DNA of 64,000 bases from CAUTUX01 sp963532875 (GCA_963532875.1 CAUSLO010000002.1:3419-67418), one strand, 5' to 3'. Shown: positions 1-9,929, counted from the first letter of the stretch. Numbers and translations are program-made. The notes: generated from the letters alone by a model not told the origin.

Positions 1-48
1 ATTGGTTTTAGCAGTAACTACTTTTTTTTGATCATCTGTTAGTTTCAT
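1..48 (-). CDS. addA: AddA helicase-nuclease, N-terminal end only (runs off left edge)
   Basis: Sixteen codons are visible on the minus strand, beginning MKLTDDQKKVV. This resembles the start of UvrD/AddA helicases, where a threonine and glutamine (Q-motif) precede the Walker A loop. The ATG overlaps the addB stop codon by one base (TAATG), the usual coupling of addB-addA in Bacillota. AddA would supply the helicase motor and one nuclease of the AddAB double-strand-break repair enzyme. The Walker A motif lies outside the window, so the identification rests on this short stretch and on position after addB. Confidence 0.7.
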   Translation of the reverse strand, partial: MKLTDDQKKVVTAKTN

Positions 49-3000
49 TATTGCACTCCATTTTTATGTAATAAAGAAAAATATCTACAGACATTTTTAA
101 AATCACAATATTTATTGTTTTTACATTGTTCACACGTCGGTGCAATCTCTCCTTTTTTAATAGCACTTGCTTTTGTGTTTATTTCTTTTTTTGTCGCATC
201 AATTAAATCTTTTTTACAAATTACTCCTTTTGCATCTTCATCGTTGTTTCCAGTAGTGTCTTTATAAAAATCATCCATACGAATACGACTAATTTCCATA
301 GCAGAATCTGCTGATGTCCTAAAATCATTTTTTACATTAATATATGCTATCTCACCAACCTTAAAGTTTTTATTCTCTAAAGCCAACATGTAAAAAGGAA
401 GTTGAATTTTGGTACCGTCTTTAAGTATCTTCTCTGGATCAAGATTAGTGGCAAACCTATTACTATTTGATGTCTTATAGTCATATATAGCGTAGTAATT
501 GTTACCAGAATAAGTTTTTTTAGACACATCAATTCTATCAATTCTGCCTGAAATAGATATTACATTTTCTCCATTTTCATCTTCTCCAACAGTTAAACTG
601 TGAATATTAAAATCGTGATCATCTTTTAAACTTGCTTCGCACTTATATGGTTTAAATATACTCGTTTCACTTAGTAAGTTTTTGTGCATCTCATTAATAA
701 CATCAAAAATTGCATCTTTAGTTACTGTCATCATATCTGCAAATCTGCCTACATTATGCAAAAAGTCTGGTATAACTTTTTCCGCCTCAGGTACATAAAA
801 ATCATTAAACCGATTTTGCAAGTTTCCCTCAGTTACTTTGCCAGCTAAATAGTCATTAATAAATAACTCTAAATACCTATGAGACAAATTTCCCTTCAAA
901 ATATGTTCAGTCTTGTCTGAGTCAACATTGTCAAAATCACTTGATATTCCAAGGACATTGGAGATGTAGTACATATATGGACAAGTTGCATAACGTTCAA
1001 TACTAGTAGGTGAGAATGAGTGTTTTTTTGCTAATGTATATTCATGCTTGATACTTTCAGGTAAATGGTCAATATGTTCAAAATCAGTGCGTCTAATCCC
1101 AACGATTTGCAAAATCTTATCTTGAGATTCTTTATTTAAACTTTTCCACTCCTCAATATTTTCTGAAAATAAGGTTATTTTTGTCTCCTCATTAATTAAC
1201 GCAAATTTGCTCTTATTCTCAAAAGACAACGCCGAATCAATATTTTCACTCATCTTTTTAATTTCTAAATTATTAAAAATAGTTGTTAATTGTTTGTATA
1301 TAATTGATGGCTCAATTGATTCTTCGTTACTACAAGAAATTACCAACTTTTTTTTGCATTTTTTTATGAATTCAATGATAGATATCATGTTATACGTCAT
1401 ATCTGTCTCAGCGTCTAACAAGTAAATATTGTTATTGCCTCTAAATGCATCCATAAGTTTCTTTTCATCTGCGTGTGTAATAATAATCCCTTCAGGTGTT
1501 GTTTTAGGAATTGAATTTGAATCGGCACCTATAAGATACATATATTCAGAAGTTACAAATCTTGAATTAAATGAACCTATATGAACTCTATCTATTGATG
1601 CTGGTATAGTCGCAATAGTAACTGCGGAAATTACACCTCTAAATAGGAAAATGAACTCTTGTAAATCACATTCATAATCCACTAGTTCTTCCATTAAGTG
1701 GTATATTTCTTCTAACTTATTATCTACTTGTTCAGCTACTCGTTTGTATTCGCCCGTGATCTTGCTCATTTCTTGTATATATATGTCCCAAGTAGGATTC
1801 AGACCGCTAATAACTCCAAACTCCTCTAGTGTTTTAATCCAAGCACTTACTCTTTGTTTTGATACTGAAAAACATGAAAGGACTTTACATAGTTGCTCTC
1901 TAACTATTTCTGCATTTTCGCACACGAGTTTCTCACTATCAGAAGCGTTTTCTCTAGCTAAAAATTTCATTTTAAATGATCTTTTATTTCCAATGCCGTC
2001 GATATAATTTTCTCTAACATACTTTTCAAAGTTACCGATTAGTTTAGAAAGTGGCTTTGATGTCATTTCTGTAAAAGTGTAATAATCAGGGGCAAATAAG
2101 GGATTATTTACAAAATTAATTACTTCTTCTTTCCCAAATTTACTATTGATAACATTTAATGCATCTAATAAATACTTAATCTTCCCCTGATCTTTTAATT
2201 GATATTTGACGTCTAAGTGAAATGGAATATTGTATCTATGAAAAATTTTTTTAATAGAATATTTGTATTTTTCCATATCACAGCATAGTATTTGATAATC
2301 TTTGTATCTCTTCTGATTGTGTATACCTTCTGTAATATCTAACGCTACATTGATTATTTCTGCATCAACATCATGGAATTGTGTTAATTCAATTGCGTTT
2401 GTTTCTATCTTATTTTTCTCTTCTGGTTGTTCATATGAAAATACGTAATTGCTAGCACACTCAATATCGTTTGGTAATTTTTCATTATATGATTTTAGTT
2501 CGCCAGTCTTCTTACCATCTTCTACATATTTAGTTATTTGATCATAAATTTTCTTCTCATAAATATAACTATTCGGTTGTTGAAAGGTTGTTGAAAACGC
2601 AATGGTACATGACAGTGCATTATCCTCTATCTTTTTAATTATTTTAAGTTGTTGTCTTGTGAATCCAAAAAAATCGAGGATATAGTAGTTAGTTGATTCA
2701 ATACTTGTTGATAACTCTTCTGCTAATGCTTCCATGACAGTTATTGAATCTAGGCAATTTTCACTTATCGTATCTAAGTATTTCTGGTATATCAAATATA
2801 TCTCACTTAATTTGTTTTTTAATTTTTCAGGAATTTTTTCTTCTATTAGACTTATATCGCTCATTGTTATCCCACTCTCGACAAGTGATCTAATAGTTGT
2901 ATACAAGAGTTCTGAAAAGTTTTCAAAATGATGTGAATTTGCAAAAAACTTAATCTTATTCTGTTTGCTCAATTCATAAATTGATTTATTAATCAACAAA

Positions 3001-3263
3001 ATTGAACTTTCTCTTGAAAGAAATTTGAATCTGCTATTTCTTAAATAGTCTTTTGCCATTTCTTCAAATGAAGTTACTTGAATATTTTGTGTTCCCTCAT
3101 TTAAATCTGTATATACGCCGAGACGTACTGTTGCCGTAAACTGTCTAGGGACAATTATTATATGGTTTGTTTCCTTAGCATTGTCTCCAAGTAACCTATT
3201 TTTTATTAACTCAATTGTTTGCAAATATGCTTCAAGTGAAGTATTTGTTAATATTTTTTTCAC
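48..3263 (-). CDS. addB: ATP-dependent helicase/nuclease subunit AddB
   Basis: AddB is the nuclease and Chi-recognition partner of AddA in recombinational repair of double-strand breaks. Near residue 760 is an FSPTSIERYATCPYMYY segment carrying the first iron-sulfur cysteine. GRIDRID (about 905) and YDYKTS (about 928) form the PD-(D/E)XK nuclease core. The C-terminus has the cluster CEQCKNNKYCDFKNVC (about 1041-1057), which supplies the other three [4Fe-4S] ligands. The frame stays open to an ATG at 3347, but that extension is a hydrophobic stretch covering the promoter. I therefore prefer the GTG at 3263, giving about 1071 residues. No Walker A (GxGKT) is visible near the N-terminus, so the helicase-like half is probably degenerate, as in RexB-type subunits. 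It overlaps addA by one base. Confidence 0.85.
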   Translation of the reverse strand: MKKILTNTSLEAYLQTIELIKNRLLGDNAKETNHIIIVPRQFTATVRLGVYTDLNEGTQNIQVTSFEEMAKDYLRNSRFKFLSRESSILLINKSIYELSKQNKIKFFANSHHFENFSELLYTTIRSLVESGITMSDISLIEEKIPEKLKNKLSEIYLIYQKYLDTISENCLDSITVMEALAEELSTSIESTNYYILDFFGFTRQQLKIIKKIEDNALSCTIAFSTTFQQPNSYIYEKKIYDQITKYVEDGKKTGELKSYNEKLPNDIECASNYVFSYEQPEEKNKIETNAIELTQFHDVDAEIINVALDITEGIHNQKRYKDYQILCCDMEKYKYSIKKIFHRYNIPFHLDVKYQLKDQGKIKYLLDALNVINSKFGKEEVINFVNNPLFAPDYYTFTEMTSKPLSKLIGNFEKYVRENYIDGIGNKRSFKMKFLARENASDSEKLVCENAEIVREQLCKVLSCFSVSKQRVSAWIKTLEEFGVISGLNPTWDIYIQEMSKITGEYKRVAEQVDNKLEEIYHLMEELVDYECDLQEFIFLFRGVISAVTIATIPASIDRVHIGSFNSRFVTSEYMYLIGADSNSIPKTTPEGIIITHADEKKLMDAFRGNNNIYLLDAETDMTYNMISIIEFIKKCKKKLVISCSNEESIEPSIIYKQLTTIFNNLEIKKMSENIDSALSFENKSKFALINEETKITLFSENIEEWKSLNKESQDKILQIVGIRRTDFEHIDHLPESIKHEYTLAKKHSFSPTSIERYATCPYMYYISNVLGISSDFDNVDSDKTEHILKGNLSHRYLELFINDYLAGKVTEGNLQNRFNDFYVPEAEKVIPDFLHNVGRFADMMTVTKDAIFDVINEMHKNLLSETSIFKPYKCEASLKDDHDFNIHSLTVGEDENGENVISISGRIDRIDVSKKTYSGNNYYAIYDYKTSNSNRFATNLDPEKILKDGTKIQLPFYMLALENKNFKVGEIAYINVKNDFRTSADSAMEISRIRMDDFYKDTTGNNDEDAKGVICKKDLIDATKKEINTKASAIKKGEIAPTCEQCKNNKYCDFKNVCRYFSLLHKNGVQ

Positions 3264-3298
3264 AAATAAAATATAGCAAACCAAAATAAAAAATGCAA
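3264..3298 (-). promoter_or_regulatory. Candidate leaderless promoter of addB
   Basis: Reading the minus strand, TTGCAT (3298-3293), a 17-base spacer and TATATT (3275-3270) are followed by six bases and then the GTG codon at 3263. Transcription would start at or next to the initiation codon. No Shine-Dalgarno sequence precedes it. The match is to a sigma-A-type consensus judged by eye. Confidence 0.5.
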
Positions 3299-3373
3299 TA
3301 AAAAAATTGCATTTATTGTCCCATTTATATGACATCAAAACATGCAAGTTTAATACTCTTACACTGCTTTTTA

Positions 3374-3402
3374 TTTACAAGGATATATATTTAATATAAA
3401 AT
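3374..3402 (+). promoter_or_regulatory. Candidate leaderless promoter of the 3410 lipoprotein gene
   Basis: TTTACA (3374-3379), a 17-base spacer and TAAAAT (3397-3402) are followed by seven bases and then the ATG at 3410. The predicted transcription start coincides with the start codon, and there is no Shine-Dalgarno sequence. It lies back to back with the addB promoter. Confidence 0.5.
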
Positions 3403-3409
3403 AATTTGC

Positions 3410-4297
3410 ATGAAGGCAAAGATATTTAGAAGTTTTTTACTATTATTAATTGTTTTATTACTACCTCTAACTTTGGCTGGTTGTGGGAATAAAGCCACTG
3501 TGCAAGGTACTTTAAATAGTTTAATTCCTTGGGGCGTTTCTGAAGAATTCACTTATGATATATATGACGAAGAAAGTCCAGAATTTAAAAAAGAAAAAAA
3601 AGAAGCAGTGGGAACATATAAAGTTACTTTAAAAAAACACCCTGCAAATGAAGAGTTTAATCTCTTAAAAAAAAATACTGAAAATAAAGTTTCATATTCG
3701 TATGAGACTATTGAAATAATTCAAAAATTACAAAAAGGCACAACTACAATTACCCATCAATCTGTTATACGAATTGCTGGTGGGGATACTCTACATTCAC
3801 CTATATTCGCTTCAAAGACAGTAACTAAAGATACCAAAATTACGTACTTTGCATTCTCTGATTTTACTAAGAAAAAGATAACTGGCGTTGTCAATGGTAA
3901 AAATGTAAAGATTGATAGAAAAAAAATAATGTTTGATAATGCTCAATTGCATCAACTAATTAGATCAACTTCAGAATTGAAAAATTTAGTATTTAATTTT
4001 GTAATGAGCACTTTTGAAAACAATACTATTACTAGCAACAGTATAACCGTTGAAAATAAAAAAGAAAGAAAAGGTAAAGAAGTTTTTTATAACACTAATT
4101 GGCATGAATACAAGGCTTATGAACTTGAAATAAGAAAAAACACAAAACTTATAAGCAATCCTCAAAAGATATATTTATGTGAAGCACTTAAATATAAAAA
4201 TTGGGAAATTAAAAATCCAGTTGTAAGATTTGAAGAATATAAAGGTAAAACTGATAAAAAGATTATTTACGAATTAAAAGATTATAAACTTATTTAA
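3410..4297 (+). CDS. Lipoprotein of unknown function
   Basis: The first 25 residues are a lipoprotein signal: MKAKIFR, a hydrophobic core, then the lipobox LAGC with the lipidated cysteine at residue 25. After Lgt and signal peptidase II processing the mature protein would be anchored to the outer face of the membrane. The remaining 270 residues are Lys-rich and look beta-rich, with no motif I recognise. It is one of only two genes on the plus strand. Its last eight bases overlap the convergent end of pncB, and it has its own promoter immediately upstream. Function is not inferable from the sequence. The lipoprotein call is firm. Confidence 0.75.
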   Translation: MKAKIFRSFLLLLIVLLLPLTLAGCGNKATVQGTLNSLIPWGVSEEFTYDIYDEESPEFKKEKKEAVGTYKVTLKKHPANEEFNLLKKNTENKVSYSYETIEIIQKLQKGTTTITHQSVIRIAGGDTLHSPIFASKTVTKDTKITYFAFSDFTKKKITGVVNGKNVKIDRKKIMFDNAQLHQLIRSTSELKNLVFNFVMSTFENNTITSNSITVENKKERKGKEVFYNTNWHEYKAYELEIRKNTKLISNPQKIYLCEALKYKNWEIKNPVVRFEEYKGKTDKKIIYELKDYKLI

Positions 4298-5711
4298 TTC
4301 GACTTTTTGTTAATAAATTATCCTTGATAATCCAGGCTTTTTCTGAGAGGTCTACTTTATATGTGTGAGTATTAATTACTCTTTTGTATTCTGAATCGAA
4401 TTCATCGCAACACGAATCTGCATATTCTGCAATCTCTTGCAAATTTGGCATCTTGTATACCAGTTTGCCGTTCTTGAAAATTTGAGTTGATAGTTCACGT
4501 ATCTTAAAATTTTCAAAAACTGTTTGTTTCCAGCGTTCTTCTGGATGTGTAATAACTAGTGGCTTTGACTCATCAATTACCTCATCTACTAAAGCAACTA
4601 AATCTGCTTGTGCTTTGTTGTCTACAAATATTCTTATTACTTTTTTAATTCCAGGGTTTGTAGTTTTACTTAATGTATTAGAAATCTTAATTTTAGGTTT
4701 TAATTCCCCATCCTCTTCAATTGCACACAACTTATATACCCCACCAAGCGATGCGTTTGCATACGATGTGATTAGTTTTGTTCCGATACCATATACGTCA
4801 ATTTTTGCACCTTGATGTCCAAGTGAAATTAACACATCTTCATCAATATCATTTGATACAAATATTTTTGTTTCACTATGTCCAGTATCATCTAACATTT
4901 TTCTTGCCATTTTACTTAAATATGCTAAATCACCACTATCAAGTCTTATGCCTAAAGGCTTGTATCCCTTTGCCTTCAACTCATCAAAAACTTTGATTGC
5001 ATTTGGTATTCCACTTTTTAAAGTATCGTAAGTATCCACTAACAAAAGACATCTATCTGGATATTGATTTGCATATGCTCTAAATGCCTCAAGTTCCGTT
5101 TTAAATGACATAACCCAACTGTGTGAATGAGTTCCAACTATTGGTATATGAAATTCTTTTCCAGCCAACACATTAGATGTTGTTCTACATCCACCAATAT
5201 ATGCAGCCCTTGCTCCAAATATGCCTGCATCAGGACCTTGAGCCCTTCTTAACCCAAATTCTGATATTGGCTTTGAAGTACACTCACAAAGTCGTCTTGC
5301 CTTTGTTGCAATTAAAGTTTGATGATTAATGATTGTTAAAATCGCTGTTTCTACAAGTTGTGCCTGAAATAATGGGGCGATAACTGTCAATATCGGTTCG
5401 TATGGAAAAACTATTGTGCCTTCTGGAATTGCTACAATATCGCCAGTGAATTTAAAATGTTTTAATTCCTTTAAAAAACTTTCACTGAACAAATTTTGTT
5501 TTCTTAGGTAGTCAATATCAGAGTCGTCAAAGTGTAACGAGTTAATATATTCTATAACTTGTTCAAGTCCAGCGACTATTGCATATGAATACCCACCACT
5601 GCCACGATAAAAGACGTCAAACGCAGCCATCTTGTTGTTCATTTTAGCTGTGAAATATCCATTCATCATTGTTAACTGATATAAATCAGTTAACATGGTT
5701 AAGTTTCTCAT
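4290..5711 (-). CDS. pncB: Nicotinate phosphoribosyltransferase
   Basis: The enzyme makes nicotinate mononucleotide from nicotinate and PRPP with ATP, the entry step of the Preiss-Handler NAD salvage route. The start MRNLTMLTDLYQLTMMNGYF is the family N-terminus. FGLRRAQGPDAG (152-163) and GTHSHSWV (193-200), which carries the conserved histidine region, are intact. The length of 473 residues is normal for the bacterial long form. Its ATG abuts the lgt stop codon (TAA-ATG), and it is the last gene of the minus-strand chain starting at dxr. The next NAD enzyme, NadD, is encoded at 42608-44086, so both salvage steps to NaAD are in the window. Confidence 0.93.
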   Translation of the reverse strand: MRNLTMLTDLYQLTMMNGYFTAKMNNKMAAFDVFYRGSGGYSYAIVAGLEQVIEYINSLHFDDSDIDYLRKQNLFSESFLKELKHFKFTGDIVAIPEGTIVFPYEPILTVIAPLFQAQLVETAILTIINHQTLIATKARRLCECTSKPISEFGLRRAQGPDAGIFGARAAYIGGCRTTSNVLAGKEFHIPIVGTHSHSWVMSFKTELEAFRAYANQYPDRCLLLVDTYDTLKSGIPNAIKVFDELKAKGYKPLGIRLDSGDLAYLSKMARKMLDDTGHSETKIFVSNDIDEDVLISLGHQGAKIDVYGIGTKLITSYANASLGGVYKLCAIEEDGELKPKIKISNTLSKTTNPGIKKVIRIFVDNKAQADLVALVDEVIDESKPLVITHPEERWKQTVFENFKIRELSTQIFKNGKLVYKMPNLQEIAEYADSCCDEFDSEYKRVINTHTYKVDLSEKAWIIKDNLLTKSRIK

Positions 5712-6797
5712 TTATACATTTCCCTCAACTGTGAAAACCAATTTCTCTTTACCGTGTAAATACTTCTCTTTTTTCAAATCTTTAAAATACTTATTTTCAA
5801 TACCTTCATAAAAGTTCCATCGTTTCTTTATGTTTAATTGGCTATCCTTATTCCTTAAAATTTGGTTTGAAATTCTTTTACTAACAATCTTTTGTCCAAT
5901 CTCATATAACCAAACTTCTTCCTTTGTTAGGTATACAGTAGATAGTGTATTCCGCTTAATAGCACTTTGGACTTTAAATAAGACTTCTCTAGACTTCTGT
6001 GCATACACCAAGAAAAGCATAAGTAATAACATTATCAAGATTACTGGTGCTCCAGCGTACTTATTGAAATTTTGTAATTTTTCAGTTCCATCAATTCTTA
6101 TATAGTCTAATGCTCCACGAACAATCATGAACCATAACAAATATAAAACTGTCCAAACGCCCTTATATCTTTTATATCTTTTCCATAAATTAAATATCAA
6201 CGCTAAGCCAATTAAATTTAGACATATCTCATAGAAGAACGTTGCTGCAAAAAACTGATTTTTGCCGTCTTTACTCCACTCCTTCCAAAGTGCTTCATCA
6301 ACACCTTGTGGATTTGTGATTTTCACTGCAAATGGGAAGTGATGTAACTTATCATTCAATATTGGTTTACCAAATGCTTCTTGATTTACGAAATTTCCCC
6401 ATCTACCAATTGATTGTCCAACAAGTAAAGGTGAAACTGCAAAGTCAGTTATTGTGAAGAATGAAATTTTCTTAACTCTTGAGAATATAAATACTCCTAA
6501 GATTCCACCTAATACACCACCGTATATTGTTACGCCACCTTCCCAAATTTTAAATATTGATACAAAATCGTTATAGTCCTTAGTGTGTGTAATTACGTAT
6601 AAGAGTCTTGCAAATATTACAGCAAGTGGAACGGTGTACAAGAATAATGTAAGAATATCATCCCCAGTAAGTTTTATTTTTTTTGCATTGTGAATTCCAA
6701 ATGATAATGCTACAACCAATGCAATAGAAAATATTACACCATACCATGCAATAGAAGTTTGCCCTACTGTTTTGCCATCAGCAATTAATTGTAACAT
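5712..6797 (-). CDS. lgt: Prolipoprotein diacylglyceryl transferase
   Basis: Lgt moves diacylglycerol from phosphatidylglycerol to the lipobox cysteine of prolipoproteins. This is a polytopic membrane protein with the Lgt signature GRWGNFVNQEAFG at 131-143 and the upstream GGVTIYGGVLGG block near 87-98. At 361 residues it is longer than the usual 260-300. The extra 75 or so residues are a charged C-terminal tail after the last membrane segment. Its start lies 13 bases inside the end of galK and its stop abuts pncB. Four lipoprotein genes in this window would be substrates. Confidence 0.93.
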   Translation of the reverse strand: MLQLIADGKTVGQTSIAWYGVIFSIALVVALSFGIHNAKKIKLTGDDILTLFLYTVPLAVIFARLLYVITHTKDYNDFVSIFKIWEGGVTIYGGVLGGILGVFIFSRVKKISFFTITDFAVSPLLVGQSIGRWGNFVNQEAFGKPILNDKLHHFPFAVKITNPQGVDEALWKEWSKDGKNQFFAATFFYEICLNLIGLALIFNLWKRYKRYKGVWTVLYLLWFMIVRGALDYIRIDGTEKLQNFNKYAGAPVILIMLLLMLFLVYAQKSREVLFKVQSAIKRNTLSTVYLTKEEVWLYEIGQKIVSKRISNQILRNKDSQLNIKKRWNFYEGIENKYFKDLKKEKYLHGKEKLVFTVEGNV

Positions 6798-7957
6798 TTA
6801 ATTAATCTTGCTCCGTATTTCTCAATTTTAACTCTAGATACATTTTTTATACCAAAATAACGTTTTAAAGTAAAATCTATATTTTTGTTAGCAATTACTA
6901 GAATAGTCCCAGCAAATCCGCCACCATGTACTCTTTTTGCAACTACATTTTTTAAATTTTTGACCTTATCAAGTGAGTCGACTAAGACAGTGCTTTTTGT
7001 AACTTTAGAAATTAAATTCTTTAAATACTTCTTTGAACTTTCTCCAGATTCATTAATACAATCTAATAACAATTTCTCATTTTTATTGTTAATAGCATCA
7101 AAAGCCCTTACCACTCTATCTATTTCAGTGAAATAATGCATTGCTCGTTCTGCCACAGGAGCAGTGTATTTACTCTTTAGTTCTTCATATGAATTTAAAA
7201 ACTCATCCTTATCAACTTCAGATAATAGTTTCTTATTAAAGTGCATTGCGATTGTTGCCATGTCATCCACTATAGCCGCATAATCACTGGTCAATCCTGC
7301 ATGACTTCCTTTTGTATTAATTACATATATATTTAAATCATCGAAATTCCACTTGCATTCCTTATGACCAATATTGTTTTTATCAAAGAAATCTAGCATT
7401 TGAATTCCGCCCAACGCAATTATTGTTTGATCCAACATTCCTGATGGTTTTCCAAAATATTCGTTTTCTGCAAACTGTGATGCACGTGCAGCAAATATTG
7501 GATCAATTTTTTCTTTTGAATTTAAGTCGTTCAAAATAGTCGCCAATAAAACCTCAAACGCCGAAGATGATGACACACCTGCACCGTTTGGTATAGTTGA
7601 ATTCATTACTGCTGAAAATCCTGATACCTTACGATTATTTAGTTCAAAATATTTTAATATGCCCCTTACAATTCCTTCTGATGTTCCTTTCTCGTCTTCT
7701 CTTTTGTCTGTATCAGAAATAATAATATCTTTTAGTTCATATCCTTGCGAATATATCTTAATAATATTGTCATCTCTTTTAGATACAGTTGCCAAAATAT
7801 TCAAGGAAATTGCTGCCGCCAATACTTTACCACCTTGATGATCAGTATGGTTACCTACAACTTCAATTCGTCCTGGAGACGAAAATAAATATTCTGGATT
7901 TTTATTAAAAATCTTATGGTGTTTCTTCTCTAATGTTTTAATTATTAAATCTGTCAT
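6785..7957 (-). CDS. galK: Galactokinase (GHMP kinase family)
   Basis: It phosphorylates galactose at C1 with ATP in the Leloir pathway. The galactokinase signature is present as PGRIEVVGNHTDHQGG (28-43), and the GHMP ATP loop as PNGAGVSSSSAF (123-134). A C-terminal GGGFAGT motif completes the fold. The length of 390 residues is typical. No other Leloir gene (galT, galE) is nearby; it sits between ligA and lgt in a housekeeping chain. The ATG is preceded by a strong GAGAGGGGG ribosome-binding site. Other GHMP sugar kinases are possible, but the N-terminal signature favours galactokinase. Confidence 0.88.
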   Translation of the reverse strand: MTDLIIKTLEKKHHKIFNKNPEYLFSSPGRIEVVGNHTDHQGGKVLAAAISLNILATVSKRDDNIIKIYSQGYELKDIIISDTDKREDEKGTSEGIVRGILKYFELNNRKVSGFSAVMNSTIPNGAGVSSSSAFEVLLATILNDLNSKEKIDPIFAARASQFAENEYFGKPSGMLDQTIIALGGIQMLDFFDKNNIGHKECKWNFDDLNIYVINTKGSHAGLTSDYAAIVDDMATIAMHFNKKLLSEVDKDEFLNSYEELKSKYTAPVAERAMHYFTEIDRVVRAFDAINNKNEKLLLDCINESGESSKKYLKNLISKVTKSTVLVDSLDKVKNLKNVVAKRVHGGGFAGTILVIANKNIDFTLKRYFGIKNVSRVKIEKYGARLIKCYN

Positions 7958-7977
7958 ATTTCCCCCTCTCTTATATA

Positions 7978-9927
7978 TTATTGCTCATTTAAGATTGAAA
8001 GTATTTTTTTTTCATTCATCATTTTAATATTCAGTTGCTTTGCTTTCTCATATTTGCTTCCTGGATTATCTCCTAGAAAAATTAAATTAGTTTTAGATGT
8101 TACGCTTGATGCAAATTTTGCCCCTAATGCTTTCGCTTTCTCTTCTAGTTCGTTTCTTGTAAAGGATTCAAAACTACCAGTAATTACAATAACTTTCCCA
8201 GTTAGAATGCCTTCGCCTTTATTTTCTACTGGTTGAATGTTTACTCCTACTTCTAACAAATGTTTTATAAATTCTTTGTTTTCTTGGTTATTAAAATAGT
8301 TTTCGTAATTTTCTGCTATTACTGATCCAACACCTTCAAGTTCTCTGATATCATCTGCTTTCATTTCTTGTACTCTATTTATATCTTTTGCGTAGTTTGC
8401 AATGTCCTCTGAAAGTCTTTTACCTACGCCTTCAATTCCTAAAGCAAATATAAATGATGATAAAGCAATATTTTTACTCTTCTTAATTGATTTAAGGATG
8501 TTATCAATCTTTTTCCCTTTAAAGCCTTCAATGCCTATCAAATCACTTTCTTGCAACTTAAATAAATCTTCTGGTTTTTTTAATTTCCCTAGTTCAAACA
8601 ATAACTCGATTGTCTTTTCTGATAGTCCTTCAATATCAAACGCTTTTTTCGATACAAAGTATGAAATTCTATTGATGGCCGCTGCCTTACAATCTTTGTT
8701 TTTACAATATATAAATGCCCCATCAATTTCAGTTTCTGACCCACAAGAAGGACACGCTTCAGGTTGTGTTATTAATATCCGATCATTTGCCTCTTCATAT
8801 ACTCCCATTATTTCTGGGATAACGTCATTACTCCTACGTATTAAGACGATATCATTAATTGCAATTTTCTTTCTTTCAATTTCAAAAATATTATTTAACG
8901 TTGCTCTAGTTATCGTTGCACCACATACTTCTACTGGCTCAACTACAGCAATAGGATTTAATTTATTTGTTCTAGAAACTTGCCAAATTACATCTAGCAA
9001 CTTCGTAGTGTTTTCTTCTGCTTTAAACTTATATGCTATTGCCCATTTAGGAAATTTATCTGTCTCCTTAAGAATATCTCGATATTTAATCTCATTAACC
9101 TTAATTACAATTCCGTCAATTAAATAATCAAGTTCACTACGAATTTTATCTGTTTTATTAATATAGTCTTCTAGATCTTTTTCAGTATTGGCAAGTTTAT
9201 AATCTCCTTGAATTTCAAACCCTTGTTTTTTTAAAAACTCTCTCATTTCATCTTGAGAACTAAACCTATCATCACAGTATCCAATATTGTATGCAAAGAA
9301 ACTTAAATTTCTTGATGCAGTAACTTTAGGGTCTAAATTCCTTATTGCTCCAGCCGCAGCATTTCTCGCATTTTTAAGAGGCACTTCTGCCGTTAAATTA
9401 TATTTATCAAAAGATGAAAGACGCATTACGCATTCACCTACAACTTCTATTCTACCTTTATATTCTATTTTCTTAGGTAACTGTTTTATGGTCTCTACGT
9501 TCTTTGTAACTATTTCCCCAACAACGCCATTGCCCCTAGTTTTGCCCTCTTGCAACTTGCCGTTTTCATATAAAAGGTTCAAAGTCAATCCATCAAATTT
9601 ATATTCAAGTGTTAATGTAGGATTTATATTAAGAGCATTTTTTGTCCTATTAATCCATGTTTTCACTTCTTCAAATGATTGTGCTTTATCTAAACTATAT
9701 AGTCGATTTATATGCTTCCCTTGCTCAAATTTGTCTAAGGGCATACCCCCTACACGATGAGTTGGGCTGTTTTTAAGTGAAAAACCCTCAGTTTCCTCAA
9801 GATTTCTAAGTTCATCATATAAAGAATCATATACGGCATCAGAAACACTTGGGCTATCATTTTCATAATATTCCTCTGCATATTTGTTTAAAATTTCGGT
9901 TAATTCTTTGATTCTTTCTTTTGACAT
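7978..9927 (-). CDS. ligA: NAD-dependent DNA ligase
   Basis: LigA seals nicks in replication and repair using NAD. The adenylated lysine lies in LEYKFDG (Lys110). A four-cysteine zinc site (CPSCG...CKNKDC, about 392-414) follows the OB fold. Helix-hairpin-helix repeats (around 460-560) and a C-terminal BRCT domain (about 575-649, TGKVIVITGSF) complete the standard order. The length of 649 is typical. Two bases separate it from pcrA upstream, the common pcrA-ligA pairing. Confidence 0.96.
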   Translation of the reverse strand: MSKERIKELTEILNKYAEEYYENDSPSVSDAVYDSLYDELRNLEETEGFSLKNSPTHRVGGMPLDKFEQGKHINRLYSLDKAQSFEEVKTWINRTKNALNINPTLTLEYKFDGLTLNLLYENGKLQEGKTRGNGVVGEIVTKNVETIKQLPKKIEYKGRIEVVGECVMRLSSFDKYNLTAEVPLKNARNAAAGAIRNLDPKVTASRNLSFFAYNIGYCDDRFSSQDEMREFLKKQGFEIQGDYKLANTEKDLEDYINKTDKIRSELDYLIDGIVIKVNEIKYRDILKETDKFPKWAIAYKFKAEENTTKLLDVIWQVSRTNKLNPIAVVEPVEVCGATITRATLNNIFEIERKKIAINDIVLIRRSNDVIPEIMGVYEEANDRILITQPEACPSCGSETEIDGAFIYCKNKDCKAAAINRISYFVSKKAFDIEGLSEKTIELLFELGKLKKPEDLFKLQESDLIGIEGFKGKKIDNILKSIKKSKNIALSSFIFALGIEGVGKRLSEDIANYAKDINRVQEMKADDIRELEGVGSVIAENYENYFNNQENKEFIKHLLEVGVNIQPVENKGEGILTGKVIVITGSFESFTRNELEEKAKALGAKFASSVTSKTNLIFLGDNPGSKYEKAKQLNIKMMNEKKILSILNEQ

Positions 9928-9929
9928 GT

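Noticed and set aside
3264..3347. An N-terminal 28-codon extension of addB starting MHVLMSYKW
   Set aside because: It covers the -35 and -10 boxes, is hydrophobic in a way foreign to AddB, and has no ribosome-binding site.
8402..9127. Long plus-strand open frames opposite ligA (and similar ones opposite most minus-strand genes)
   Set aside because: They are antisense shadows of strong minus-strand genes, with no ribosome-binding sites and no recognisable domains.
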